In this document: positions 12,964 to 20,891 of the stretch, piece after piece
Layout of the letters: every line of letters starts with the position of its first letter
How positions within the stretch are numbered: the first letter of the stretch is position 1
NCBI RefSeq assembly: GCF_014303395.1
Contig: NZ_CP060298.1
Span: 992,001 to 1,056,000, forward strand
Source of the DNA: Nakamurella sp. PAMC28650
Lineage (GTDB): Bacteria; Actinomycetota; Actinomycetes; Mycobacteriales; Nakamurellaceae
Direction of reading: 5' to 3'
DNA length: 64,000 nt
Notes under the pieces: generated by a model
Told to the model about the DNA's origin: nothing
What the model saw: only the letters and a program-made list of their open reading frames with translations
Databases searched by the model: none
Translations under genes and position numbers: made by a program

Positions 12964-13443
12964 TCATGGGCGCAACTCGATCACGGTGCGACCGATCCGG
13001 ATCGGGACGCCGACCGGGACCGGGGTCGGTGCGGTGATCCTGGAGCGGTCGAGGTAGGTGCCGTTCGTCGAACCGAGATCCTCGACGGCATAACCGTTTC
13101 CCTGCTGCACGATCCGTGCGTGACGCGTGGAGGCGTAGTCGTCGTCGAGCACGAGCGTGGAGTCCTCGGCCCGGCCGATCAGGATGGTGCCGGACCCCAA
13201 CCGCAGCCTCGTGCCGGCCAGCGAACCGGCGGTCACCACCAGGATGGCGGGGACCATCGACCCGGCTGCCAGGGGTGTCGGACGACGTGCGTCCTTCCGG
13301 CTCGGCCGCGCACGCCCGGTGGCCGCCCGAGGATCGGAGGCCATCTTCAGATCGGCCCGCACCACCCTGATCGCAGCCAGCACGAAGACCCAGAGCAGGA
13401 TCAGGAATCCCACTCTGGTCAGCTGGAGGATCAGCGCAGGCAT
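12964..13443 (-). CDS. fhaB: FHA-domain protein FhaB (FipA)
   Basis: A 159-residue adaptor with an N-terminal membrane helix (about 7-28), a basic linker and a C-terminal FHA phosphothreonine-binding domain (about 87-159; GRAEDSTLVL, STRHARI, GSTNGTYL). In mycobacteria the orthologue (Rv0019c) binds phosphorylated division proteins. Its stop is followed after 19 bases by pstP, and it starts 12 bases after fhaA ends, so these genes are clearly one operon. The last codons (22 bp, two mismatches) are repeated 32 bp away around the pstP start. Confidence 0.92.
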   Translation of the reverse strand: MPALILQLTRVGFLILLWVFVLAAIRVVRADLKMASDPRAATGRARPSRKDARRPTPLAAGSMVPAILVVTAGSLAGTRLRLGSGTILIGRAEDSTLVLDDDYASTRHARIVQQGNGYAVEDLGSTNGTYLDRSRITAPTPVPVGVPIRIGRTVIELRP

Positions 13444-13455
13444 GACTGGGCTACG

Positions 13456-14820
13456 TCACCTGTGGGTGTTGAAGACGACGGTGGAGTGTCCGACCCGGAT
13501 GACGTCACCGTCGGCCAGCTGCCAGGTCTGCACCGTGGAACCGTTGACCGAGGTCCCGTTGGTCGAACCCAGATCGTGCATGACGGCGACCTGACCATCG
13601 AAGTAGATGTCCACGTGACGACGTGACACCGAGGTGTCGGGCAGCCGGAACGAGGCGTCCTGTCCGCGGCCGATGATGTTCGACCCACGCTGCAGTTGAT
13701 AGGTGCGGTGCGAGCCGTCGTCCACGCTGAGCACGGCCTGCAGATCGGCGGGGGCCTGCTGGCCGTACTGCTGCGGTGCGCCGTAACCCTGGCCGTAGTC
13801 GGGCTGACCGTACTGGGCGGGTGGCTGCCCGTAGCCGGGCTGGGGCTGCTGCCCGTATGAGGGCTGGACCGGCTGGCCGTACTGGTCGTACTGCGCGGGC
13901 TGGGCGTACTGGTCGGGCTGCACCGGCTGACCGTACTGGGCGGGTGGCTCGTACTGGGCCGGTTGCCCGTAGGGGTTCGAGTTCGGGGCGTACGGCTGTC
14001 CGTATCCGGGCTGCGGAGCGGGCGGCTGACCGTATCCGGGCTGCTGGCCGTAGGCCGGGTCGTACGCGGGCTGCTGGTTGTAAGCGGGCTGCTGGCCTGA
14101 CGGCGGCTGCTGCCCGTACCCGGCAGGCGGCTGCTGTCCGTAACCCGGTGGCGGCTGCTGTCCGTACGCCGGCTGACCGTATCCGGGTAGCGCGGCCTGC
14201 TGGCCCGAGGGAGGCGCGGGCTGTCCGTAGGGTTCGGCCGGGGGCTGACGCCAGCCGGGTGGCGGCTGCTGGCCTTGGCCGGCGGGGGGCTGCGGAGCCC
14301 ATCCTGGCTGGTCGGCGGGCCGGGCCGGGTCACCCGGGTACGCCTGCTGGGGACCACTGGGTGGCTGGTGGGCCGGCGGGCGGCCGGCGTCCTCGGGCTG
14401 CTGGGTCATGGATCGCACTCCTGCGCTTCGATGGGCCGAACGCCGGCCGACGTCGGGGTCGACGAGCGAGCTGATGCGGAACTGTCCGGTGTGCAGGACA
14501 TCTGATTCCTCCAGTGTGACGGCTACGTCACCGAAGGTCTGCCAACCCTGCTCGTCCAGATACTCCCTGATCATGGTGGACAACGCCGAGGCGACCCGTT
14601 GTTCGTCCTGGCCGACGCCGTCATGATCGGAACGTCCGAGCCGGACCGTATACCGGTTGGGGGCGATCGTGCGGCCGGCCTGCTGCTGCAGGTGGTTGGC
14701 GGCCTCGCTCTGGAGAGCGTCCGCCACCTCGGTCGGTTGCACCGATCCGCCGAACAGACGCGCGAAGGTACCGGCGACGGCGCCCTGCAGTTTTCGTTCG
14801 AAGCTCTGGATGACGCCCAT
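13456..14820 (-). CDS. fhaA: FHA-domain protein FhaA with Gln/Tyr/Pro-rich linker
   Basis: A 454-residue cytoplasmic adaptor that in mycobacteria is a PknB substrate and binds the phosphorylated MviN/MurJ pseudokinase. Residues 1-125 are the FhaA N-terminal domain ([22 protein letters not shown]). A long linker of degenerate [14 protein letters not shown] and PAYGQ units follows, then a C-terminal FHA domain with [18 protein letters not shown] and [13 protein letters not shown] 14820 is preceded by a strong GAGGAGGGG ribosome binding site seven bases upstream. It is the first gene of the minus-strand cluster, divergent from the tRNA. Confidence 0.93.
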   Translation of the reverse strand: MGVIQSFERKLQGAVAGTFARLFGGSVQPTEVADALQSEAANHLQQQAGRTIAPNRYTVRLGRSDHDGVGQDEQRVASALSTMIREYLDEQGWQTFGDVAVTLEESDVLHTGQFRISSLVDPDVGRRSAHRSAGVRSMTQQPEDAGRPPAHQPPSGPQQAYPGDPARPADQPGWAPQPPAGQGQQPPPGWRQPPAEPYGQPAPPSGQQAALPGYGQPAYGQQPPPGYGQQPPAGYGQQPPSGQQPAYNQQPAYDPAYGQQPGYGQPPAPQPGYGQPYAPNSNPYGQPAQYEPPAQYGQPVQPDQYAQPAQYDQYGQPVQPSYGQQPQPGYGQPPAQYGQPDYGQGYGAPQQYGQQAPADLQAVLSVDDGSHRTYQLQRGSNIIGRGQDASFRLPDTSVSRRHVDIYFDGQVAVMHDLGSTNGTSVNGSTVQTWQLADGDVIRVGHSTVVFNTHR

Positions 14821-15062
14821 CGGTCCCCTCCTCACGTCCTGGTCGAGATTGCCTGGTCGAGATGTCCTGGTCGAGCGGCGCGTGCTGTGCCCCTGATGGT
14901 AATGGTGCGTACCAGAGGACGTCCTTGCGTTCGGGAGGTTCCCGATGTGCCCGTCCCGTCGTCACCGGCGGTCCGCTCGGTCCGCTCGATGTCCGTCTGA
15001 CGTGCCTGTTCTGCGGATTTCGGCCCGGCGTGGCCTGCGTGTTAACCTCGACGCGTCGCTCC

Positions 15063-15148
15063 GGGCGAGTGGCGGAATGGCAGACGCGCACGGTTCAGGT
15101 CCGTGTCCTGGAAACGGGGTGAGGGTTCAACTCCCTTCTCGCCCACCA
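15063..15148 (+). tRNA. tRNA-Leu (anticodon CAG)
   Basis: A class-II tRNA with acceptor arms GGGCGAG and CTCGCCC, D-arm TGGCGGAATGG, anticodon loop TTCAGGT (anticodon CAG at 15096-15098), a long variable arm, T-arm GGGTTCAACTCCC and an encoded CCA at 15146-15148. It marks the right boundary of the conserved cluster; mobile DNA begins within 250 bases. Confidence 0.95.
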
Positions 15149-15200
15149 TGGGTTGGTTGCGTTACCTGGCTTCCAGGTTTGCGAAACCCCACCTAACAAG

Positions 15201-15237
15201 AAGGCCGGTCCATCTCGGATGAGATGGCCGGCCTTTT
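15201..15237 (+). terminator. Intrinsic terminator after tRNA-Leu
   Basis: Stem AAGGCCGG-CCATCTC pairs with GAGATGG-CCGGCCTT around a GGAT loop, with one bulged base, followed by TTT. It lies 53 bases after the tRNA CCA end. Confidence 0.85.
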
Positions 15238-15376
15238 TCGTGTCCGCTGGGGGCCTGGAGGCGTTGGTGGGTCGGGCCGGCGGAGGGTCAGAGTGCTTGC
15301 GGCGGCTTGCTGCTCCGTGATCTTGGCGGTTGGGCAGGCTGACGCCACCGGCAGACTGCGGGTGGGTGGACCAGCT

Positions 15377-17179
15377 TCAGGCGGGCACGTCTGGCTTGAG
15401 CTTGGCAGGGGTGGCCGGCTTGGCCTTGGCCGTGAAGACGGTTTCCGGTCGCCGCGATCTGCGGGTTCTCGGGGCCTTGGGTTCGTGACCGGGAGCTTGG
15501 GTCTCGACGAAGAAGGTCCGGATCTTGCGGATGTTGGCGGCCGCCACGGAGGCGGCGACGATCAGGAACTGGCGGGCGTAGCCGCGGATGCGGCGCCGGC
15601 CGGGGTTCCCTAGGTCTTCGTAGGCGCTGTCTTTGACGAACGCGTTGAAGCCTTCGATGGTGTTGCGGGCGGTGGAGTACAGCTGATGCCACCGCTGGGT
15701 TCCGTACTGGAGGGTCTGCCCGTATTTGATGCCGACGTCCGGCGGGAAGGTGGTGGATTCGCTGTTGGTGCAGCAGGTACCTGGGTCGGCAGGTGGGTTC
15801 AGGATCATCGTCTTGGTGGTGCGTGCAGTCGGCGTGGTGAGGGCAACCGGGCCCTTCGGCGCTTTGAGGGGGCAGTTGACGGTGGCGGAGGGGCCCGCGG
15901 CGGGGCAGCGCATCGGTACGTAGCCGGCGGCGTCTGGTTTGGCTTTCGGGCGGAACAGGTACTTGGTCCGCTGCTCGATGCGCTTGGCGTAGGTGGTGTC
16001 GTCGATGGTGTTCTTGCGGTGGTCGATGGTGGCGTCGATGAGCGGTTGCGGCATGGAGGGGCAGAACCAGTTGCCTTCGACTTGGATGGCTCCGCTGTAG
16101 TGGTCCTGTTTGCCGAGTTGGTCTTCGCGGTAGTCGAAGGCGGTGGTGTAGCCGAGGGCCTTGAGTGGGATCTGCAGTTTTTCCACGCGGGAGTTCGGCA
16201 GGTAGGCGCGATCGCCGACGAGAGTTCCGCGGGGGTGTCCGCGGTCGACGATGGACTGGATGGTGATCATGGCGTTCTCACCGATGCGGCCGGACGGCTT
16301 GTCCATGGCAATTCCCAGGACGAGCATGGGGAAGTCGGGTTTGACAGTGGGGTCGTTGGGCGCCATGACGGTCAGGTGCGCGTCGAAGGCCCAGGCGGAC
16401 TTGGAGCTACGTCGGCCGCGGCCATCCAGCGCGTCTCGGTGGTCGGCCTCTCGGTGATACCAGCCGGCATCTGATTCCGGGCTGAGCCGGTCGTCCGGGT
16501 TGGGCTTCTTGGGGTCTGGTACCGGGGAGCCGCGTTTGCCCCAGACCGCCACGGGGGTGCCATCGATACAGAGGTTGCCCGCCCACTCGGCCCGGGTCTG
16601 CGCCGGTAGGAGCTGGAACGTCGTCTCCAGCAGCTGGTTTGAAACCCAATCCGCACGGATCTGTCGCTGCGCGCACTGCTGCGGATCGCGCCCGGCTTGA
16701 ATGGCTTCGAACTGGGCGCGGGTCGGGCGGTAGCCCACGCTGCCTGGCGCTGAGTCGAAGACGCTGGTCAGGCGGAGCATCGCGCGGCGGATCCGGTGAT
16801 ATTGGGCGAAGGAGCCGATGCGGGAAGTCTGGATCTGCAGGAGCTGCCGTGCGTTCGACGAGAGTCGGCCGTTGACCAGTTCGGCCATCCGGCTGATCAG
16901 CGGCGGCTCGCCGCAGACGATCAGGGTCATCAGCAACACCAGAAGTGTGCGGTCGTCCATCTTATGGGGGCGACCGCCTTTTTGTTTACGGTCTGGGTCG
17001 TCCTGCAGGCGCCATTGGTTGAGCTGTTCGACGATGCCGGAGCGGTCGATGAATCCGATCATGTCGGTGATGAGACCGTCGGGGGCCTTGCCGCGGAGGG
17101 TGGGCCCGCCGTGGATGGGCAGCCGGAACAGGCTCGGGAAGAGGTCGTCGGCGACCAGCGGGTTGGGGTCGGTTGTCAT
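15377..17179 (-). CDS. DDE-type transposase-like protein (unnamed family)
   Basis: A 600-residue protein. Candidate RNase H-fold acidic positions are IDGTPVAVWGKRG (about 240), LVGDRAYLPN (about 350) and RNTIEGFNAFVKD (about 530), as in transposases, with a zinc-like Cys cluster between. The ATG at 17179 begins one base after the TGA of the upstream recombinase-like gene, so the two are translationally coupled. I recall similar two-gene sets, with a divergent small XRE protein, in other actinobacteria, often annotated hypothetical. The C-terminal tail is basic. The recombinase-like partner is broken by IS1380, so expression may be affected. Whether it moves DNA is not shown by sequence. Confidence 0.6.
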   Translation of the reverse strand: MTTDPNPLVADDLFPSLFRLPIHGGPTLRGKAPDGLITDMIGFIDRSGIVEQLNQWRLQDDPDRKQKGGRPHKMDDRTLLVLLMTLIVCGEPPLISRMAELVNGRLSSNARQLLQIQTSRIGSFAQYHRIRRAMLRLTSVFDSAPGSVGYRPTRAQFEAIQAGRDPQQCAQRQIRADWVSNQLLETTFQLLPAQTRAEWAGNLCIDGTPVAVWGKRGSPVPDPKKPNPDDRLSPESDAGWYHREADHRDALDGRGRRSSKSAWAFDAHLTVMAPNDPTVKPDFPMLVLGIAMDKPSGRIGENAMITIQSIVDRGHPRGTLVGDRAYLPNSRVEKLQIPLKALGYTTAFDYREDQLGKQDHYSGAIQVEGNWFCPSMPQPLIDATIDHRKNTIDDTTYAKRIEQRTKYLFRPKAKPDAAGYVPMRCPAAGPSATVNCPLKAPKGPVALTTPTARTTKTMILNPPADPGTCCTNSESTTFPPDVGIKYGQTLQYGTQRWHQLYSTARNTIEGFNAFVKDSAYEDLGNPGRRRIRGYARQFLIVAASVAAANIRKIRTFFVETQAPGHEPKAPRTRRSRRPETVFTAKAKPATPAKLKPDVPA

Positions 17180-17180
17180 C

Positions 17181-17756
17181 TCAGCGGGTCTGCAGCCGAA
17201 GGGCACGTCGAGAGTCGACATCGCTGAGCGCGGGGAGGTACGGCACGAACCGGGTGAACGCTTCCAGGGAGTCAACGCCGGCCGCCCGCAGGAGCGGCCC
17301 GACGGGGGTCCCAGCAGCCAGATGCGTGACGATCCAGGTGGCGCGCATGCGTTGGGTTTGTGGTTGAAGTTGAGTGCCAGCCGACCTCGCGATGAAGCCG
17401 TTGATGATGTTCGGGTAGCTGCCGGTGCGGTTCGGCATCAGCAGGAAGCGGTCAGCTGGCGCATCCGTTGCCTTGATGGCGGACAGCAGCGACTCCCATT
17501 GACTCAATACCGGAACGGTGCGGGCTCGTTTACCGGTGACGCGAATCAGGACGCCCTCATCGTCGAGGGTGATGTCGCCGACACGAACACCTGCGATTTC
17601 CAGGGCGGCCAGGCCGGCTCCGAGCCCAAGGGTGATCAGGACCTGCGCGGTGTCGGCGCGGAAGGCCGTGTTCTGGCCGTTGGCCCAGCCGCGGAGGGAG
17701 GTGATTTCGGAGGCGGTGTAGGGCTGGGCTGCGCCGGCTGGAGGTAGGGCCACTAG
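17181..17756 (-). pseudogene. Recombinase-like gene, 3' part (split by IS1380)
   Basis: The C-terminal two-thirds of a tyrosine-recombinase-like protein: LGLGAGLAALEIAGVRVGD corresponds to the first catalytic-Arg region, and QTQRMRATWIVTHLAAGTPV to the His-x-x-Arg helix region, with Tyr in FVPYLP as possible nucleophile. The classical HxxR spacing is not exact, so activity is doubtful. Removing the 1696-bp IS1380 and one CTAG restores one 302-residue frame with the fragment at 19453-19789 (junction reading RVSRLVALPPAG). Its stop is immediately followed by the ATG of the DDE-like gene. Confidence 0.75.
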
Positions 17757-19452
17757 CCTCGCGCTTTCACGCGGATACTGACCGGGGTGTTTCGAAGTAA
17801 GCGAAAGGTGCCCCTACCTGCGATAATGAGGGTCTTCGAGGTCCACATCGTCAGCAAACTGGAGCACCTTTCTGATGCAGCAGCCTACCGGCTTCTACCC
17901 GCCGTTGACAGTGGACACGACCGCGAAGCGGGTGGTGTCCCACGCCGGTGCGGTGCTGCTGGTCGCCACGGCCGGCAGGGTCGGTTTGGACCGGGAGTTG
18001 TCGGCGGCGTTGGCGCCGTGGCGCAAGCAGTGGGCAGTGCTGGACCCGGGGAAGATCCTGCTGGACCTGGCGATCAGCGTCGCCATCGGCGGGGACTGCC
18101 TGGCCGACATCGCGGCGCTGCGCAGCGAACCCGCGGTGTTCGGGCGGGTCGCGTCCGACCCCACGGTGTCCCGGCTGATCAACACGTTGGCCGCCACCCC
18201 GCAGGCGGCGTTGGCGGCGATCAACCGCGCCAGAAGCGTTGTCCGCGATCGGGTGTGGAGACTGGCCGGGAAGGATGCCCCCGACTTCGAGGCGTCGCGG
18301 GACCGGCCGTTGATCATCGACCTGGACGCCACGTTGATCACCGCCCACTCGGACAAAGAGTGGGCGGCGCCGACCTACAAGAAAGGCTTCGGGTTCCATC
18401 CGTTGGGGTCGTGGGTCGATCACGGCCCGGACGGCACCGGCGAGCCGCTGTCGATGATGCTCCGCACCGGTCGGGCCGGCGCCAACACCGCCGCCGATCA
18501 CATCGCGGTCACCAAAGACGCGTTGCGGCAGTTACCGTTCGCCCGCCGCGGCGGTCGGATCGGCCGGATCGGCCAGAAGGTGTTGATCCGCGCCGACGGT
18601 GGCGGCGGCACCCACGAATTCCTGGGATGGCTGGCCGGACAGGGACTGTCGTACTCGGTGGGGTTCGGGTTGTCGCAGGACATCGTGGACAAGATCAACC
18701 AGATCCCCGACCAGGGCTGGACCCCGGCCTACGACGGCGACGGGAAGGTCCGCGACGGGGCGTGGGTCACCGAACCGACCGGGATGCTGACGTTGAAGAC
18801 GTGGCCGCCGGGAATGCGGGTCATCGTGCGGGCCGAACGTCCGCATCCCGGGGCGCAGTTGCGGTTCACCGACGTCGACGGGAACCGGTTGACCGCGTTT
18901 GTCACCAACACCACCGGTGGGCAACTCGCAGATCTGGAGTTGCGGCACCGGCACCGGGCCCGCTGCGAGGACCGGATCCGCGGCGCCAAGGACACCGGAT
19001 TGCGGAACCTGCCGCTCACCGGGTTCGCGCAGAACCAGATCTGGGTCGCCGTCGTCCAGTTGGCCACCGAGCTGACCGCCTGGTTGCAGATGCTGGCCTT
19101 GACGGGTACCGGAGCGCGCCGTTGGGAACCGAAACGACTGAGGCTTCAACTGTTCTCCGTCGCCGGGATCATCGCCCGCCGATCCCGACGCACCTACCTT
19201 CGGCTGTCCGGGCACGCCCCGCACCGGCACCTGTTCACCACCGGCCTGACCCGACTGCACACCCTCCCGCAGGCCACTTGACCCCAAGCAACCCCACCCG
19301 ACCAGCAACAAGAAGAACCACCGGAACGTGGAATCCGGCACCACCCAGGTGACCTTGGGTCGCTCCGACGAACCCGCAGACCCCGCGGCGGGCGTCACAA
19401 CACCAGATCTATCGCGCAGAGGGAAGGCCGACCATCTCAAGAAAGATCGAGG
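17757..19452 (+). mobile_element. IS1380-family insertion sequence, copy 1
   Basis: A 1696-bp element with imperfect terminal inverted repeats (CCTCGCGCTTTC left, CCTCGATCTTTC right, 10 of 12 matching) flanked by a CTAG duplication at 17753-17756 and 19453-19456. It carries one transposase and splits a recombinase-like gene. Confidence 0.9.
17875..19281 (+). CDS. IS1380-family transposase (copy 1)
   Basis: A 468-residue DDE transposase, apparently intact. Acidic residues lie in IIDLDATLIT, VLIRADGGGG and the RARCEDRIRGAKD region. ATG 17875 directly precedes the conserved start QQPTGFYPPLTVDTT. Close to the copy at 21010-22407 (468 versus 465 residues, most positions identical), so the two copies are recent relatives but not identical. 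The 3' 440 bp recur as a near-identical relic at 48026-48465. Confidence 0.92.
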   Translation: MQQPTGFYPPLTVDTTAKRVVSHAGAVLLVATAGRVGLDRELSAALAPWRKQWAVLDPGKILLDLAISVAIGGDCLADIAALRSEPAVFGRVASDPTVSRLINTLAATPQAALAAINRARSVVRDRVWRLAGKDAPDFEASRDRPLIIDLDATLITAHSDKEWAAPTYKKGFGFHPLGSWVDHGPDGTGEPLSMMLRTGRAGANTAADHIAVTKDALRQLPFARRGGRIGRIGQKVLIRADGGGGTHEFLGWLAGQGLSYSVGFGLSQDIVDKINQIPDQGWTPAYDGDGKVRDGAWVTEPTGMLTLKTWPPGMRVIVRAERPHPGAQLRFTDVDGNRLTAFVTNTTGGQLADLELRHRHRARCEDRIRGAKDTGLRNLPLTGFAQNQIWVAVVQLATELTAWLQMLALTGTGARRWEPKRLRLQLFSVAGIIARRSRRTYLRLSGHAPHRHLFTTGLTRLHTLPQAT

Positions 19453-19789
19453 CTAGGCGGGAGACCCGCTTCTCCGGCGGCAGCAAGACTTCCGACATTC
19501 TCAGGAGTCGGGATCTGACGTTGCCGCGGGCCGCCGGCTTGAGGTGGTCGCACCCGACAGCGGTGTATTCGGCGATGACGTCCCGGTGGAAAAGGACGCC
19601 GCGTTCCAGCGGCAAGCCGGCACTCTGCCAGCACCAGTGCACGAAGCTTGAGGTGGCAGTCAACAGCTGGCGGACTCGGTAGGCGGTCTTACCGGCGCAG
19701 TCGGCGACGGCTGCTCGAACGAACGGTTCGATCGCGGGCCAGTGCTCCGGCGGCAGTACCGGAACAAAGCTCGGGGCGCCTTTGGCCAC
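19453..19789 (-). pseudogene. Recombinase-like gene, 5' part (split by IS1380)
   Basis: Encodes the N-terminal third of the gene continued at 17181-17756: VAKGAPSFVPVLPPEHW, then a helical region ending RSRLLRMSEVLLPPEKRVSRL, similar to the N-terminal SAM-like half of phage-type integrases. GTG 19789 is the likeliest start (another GTG lies nine bases earlier). Transcription is divergent from the XRE gene, across a small palindrome. With the IS in place the frame runs only a few codons into IS DNA. Confidence 0.7.
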
Positions 19790-19808
19790 TGAGCCCACCT
19801 GTTCTTGT

Positions 19809-19820
19809 TGGTAGTTACCA
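19809..19820. promoter_or_regulatory. Palindrome in divergent promoter region
   Basis: TGGTAGTTACCA, an inverted repeat with a 2-base centre, sits in the 96-base gap between the divergent recombinase-like and XRE genes; a candidate operator for the XRE protein. Confidence 0.4.
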
Positions 19821-19885
19821 CCACGATGACTATCGCACGCGGAGTCAAGGGTGGGTGCTCTTAGAAGTTCGCCTAGGCTGCGCTC

Positions 19886-20182
19886 ATGGCACGCCCGAAG
19901 AGGCCTCGCCCCCGGGATCTGACCAACTCCTGGCCCGACGAAGTCAGTCCCGACATCAGTGGCGAGGTTGCCCGCCAGCTCGCCAACAACCTCCGCCGCG
20001 CGCTGGACGGTCGTGCGCTGCGGGTCGCGAAGGACCTCACCGGGGTGGACCACACCACCATCGGCGACGTCCTGGCCGGATTCACCTCGCCGGACCTGAT
20101 GACCATCGCTCGCCTGGAATCCGGTCTGGGCACTGACTTGTGGCCCGGAGGTCTGGCCATCGATCTGGGTCTGCGGCGGTAG
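19886..20182 (+). CDS. Small XRE-type helix-turn-helix protein
   Basis: A 98-residue DNA-binding protein. Residues about 40-85 form a Cro/C1-type helix-turn-helix (RVAKDLTGVDHTTIGDVLAGFTSPDLMTIARLESGL is the region at 19997-20137). The N-terminus is basic and proline-rich (ARPKRPRPRDLTNSW). It is divergent from the recombinase-like/DDE-like pair and probably regulates it. ATG 19886 is the only sensible start. Function as a repressor is inferred from arrangement, not shown. Confidence 0.7.
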   Translation: MARPKRPRPRDLTNSWPDEVSPDISGEVARQLANNLRRALDGRALRVAKDLTGVDHTTIGDVLAGFTSPDLMTIARLESGLGTDLWPGGLAIDLGLRR

Positions 20183-20300
20183 CGCCGAAGATCTGACCAA
20201 GATTGTCTGCGATGTAGCGTCGCTGTGGTCATCGCTATGGACGGTCTTCGTTGGGTTGTTTCGCATGCAGTGTGAGCAAGCGCCAATCGGGAGGCCAGAA

Positions 20301-20380
20301 GTACCTTCAAACGGTACATGTCTCGTCAAAAGGCACTCGATGTACCTTCCTAGGGTACCGGATGTACCTTCTAAAGGTAC
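20301..20380. promoter_or_regulatory. Array of three 17-bp palindromic operators
   Basis: Three copies of GTACCTTCNAANGGTAC: 20301-20317, 20342-20358 and 20364-20380. Centres are 41 and 22 bases apart, near whole helical turns, so bound proteins would sit on one face. The third copy extends to a perfect GGATGTACCTT/AAGGTACATCC palindrome. Downstream, a frame opens with GTG at 20461 and is cut by an IS5 remnant at 20545; that truncated gene is the likely original target. Confidence 0.65.
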
Positions 20381-20460
20381 ATCCGACCAAGGAACGTCAG
20401 GATGCGTGTCTCCTGCGCGGCAGCCGATTTGCCGCCCACACTCCGGCTACGGTCTTGCTG

Positions 20461-20547
20461 TGAGCCGACCGGCGTTTCCAAAAGACTGGCTGCAGGACCC
20501 GAATAGCTTTGGTCGACCGAAGCCTGTGCGATGGGTGGCTGCTACTA
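20461..20547 (+). pseudogene. Start of an unknown gene, cut by IS5 remnant
   Basis: A GTG-initiated frame (SRPAFPKDWLQDPNSFGRP) running to the IS5 terminus at about 20549. I do not recognise it. It follows the triple operator by 80 bases and has no clear ribosome binding site, so it may be leaderless or spurious. Confidence 0.25.
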
Positions 20548-20891
20548 GGGCGTGTCCCGTGGATCGTTCTCCGTTAGATGCCTGAGCCAGATTCCGATGC
20601 TGGCGACGTCGACGGTGCCTCGGTAGACGAACTCCCGTTTGTCATACCGGGTGGCGACCGCGCGGTAGCCGCGTAGCCGGTTGAACGTCCGCTCCACGGT
20701 GTTGCGGTCCTTGTAGATTTCCTTGTCGAATTTGGGTGGCCGACCACCACGGGAACCCTTGGACAGGCGACCGTTGATCTGGTTCACCGGCTCCGGGATG
20801 GTCGCCTCGATACCCCTACGCCGCAACGACTTACGGATTCTGCCGCTGGAATACGCCTTGTCCGCCAACACCCGATCCGGTCGGGTCCTAG
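20545..20891 (-). pseudogene. IS5-family transposase, C-terminal fragment
   Basis: About 108 residues of the catalytic C-terminus (VLADKAYSSGRIRKSL, then YKDRNTVERTFNRLRGYR with the final Glu), plus the IS terminus GGCGTGTCCCGTGG near 20549. The N-terminal half is missing: IS1380 copy 2 begins at 20892, and nothing IS5-like follows that copy, so a deletion accompanied or followed its insertion. Confidence 0.85.

Noticed and set aside
13500..14400. Repeat array resembling CRISPR
   Set aside because: It is the degenerate codon-level repeat of the FhaA linker; there are no unique spacers. No CRISPR array was seen elsewhere in the window.
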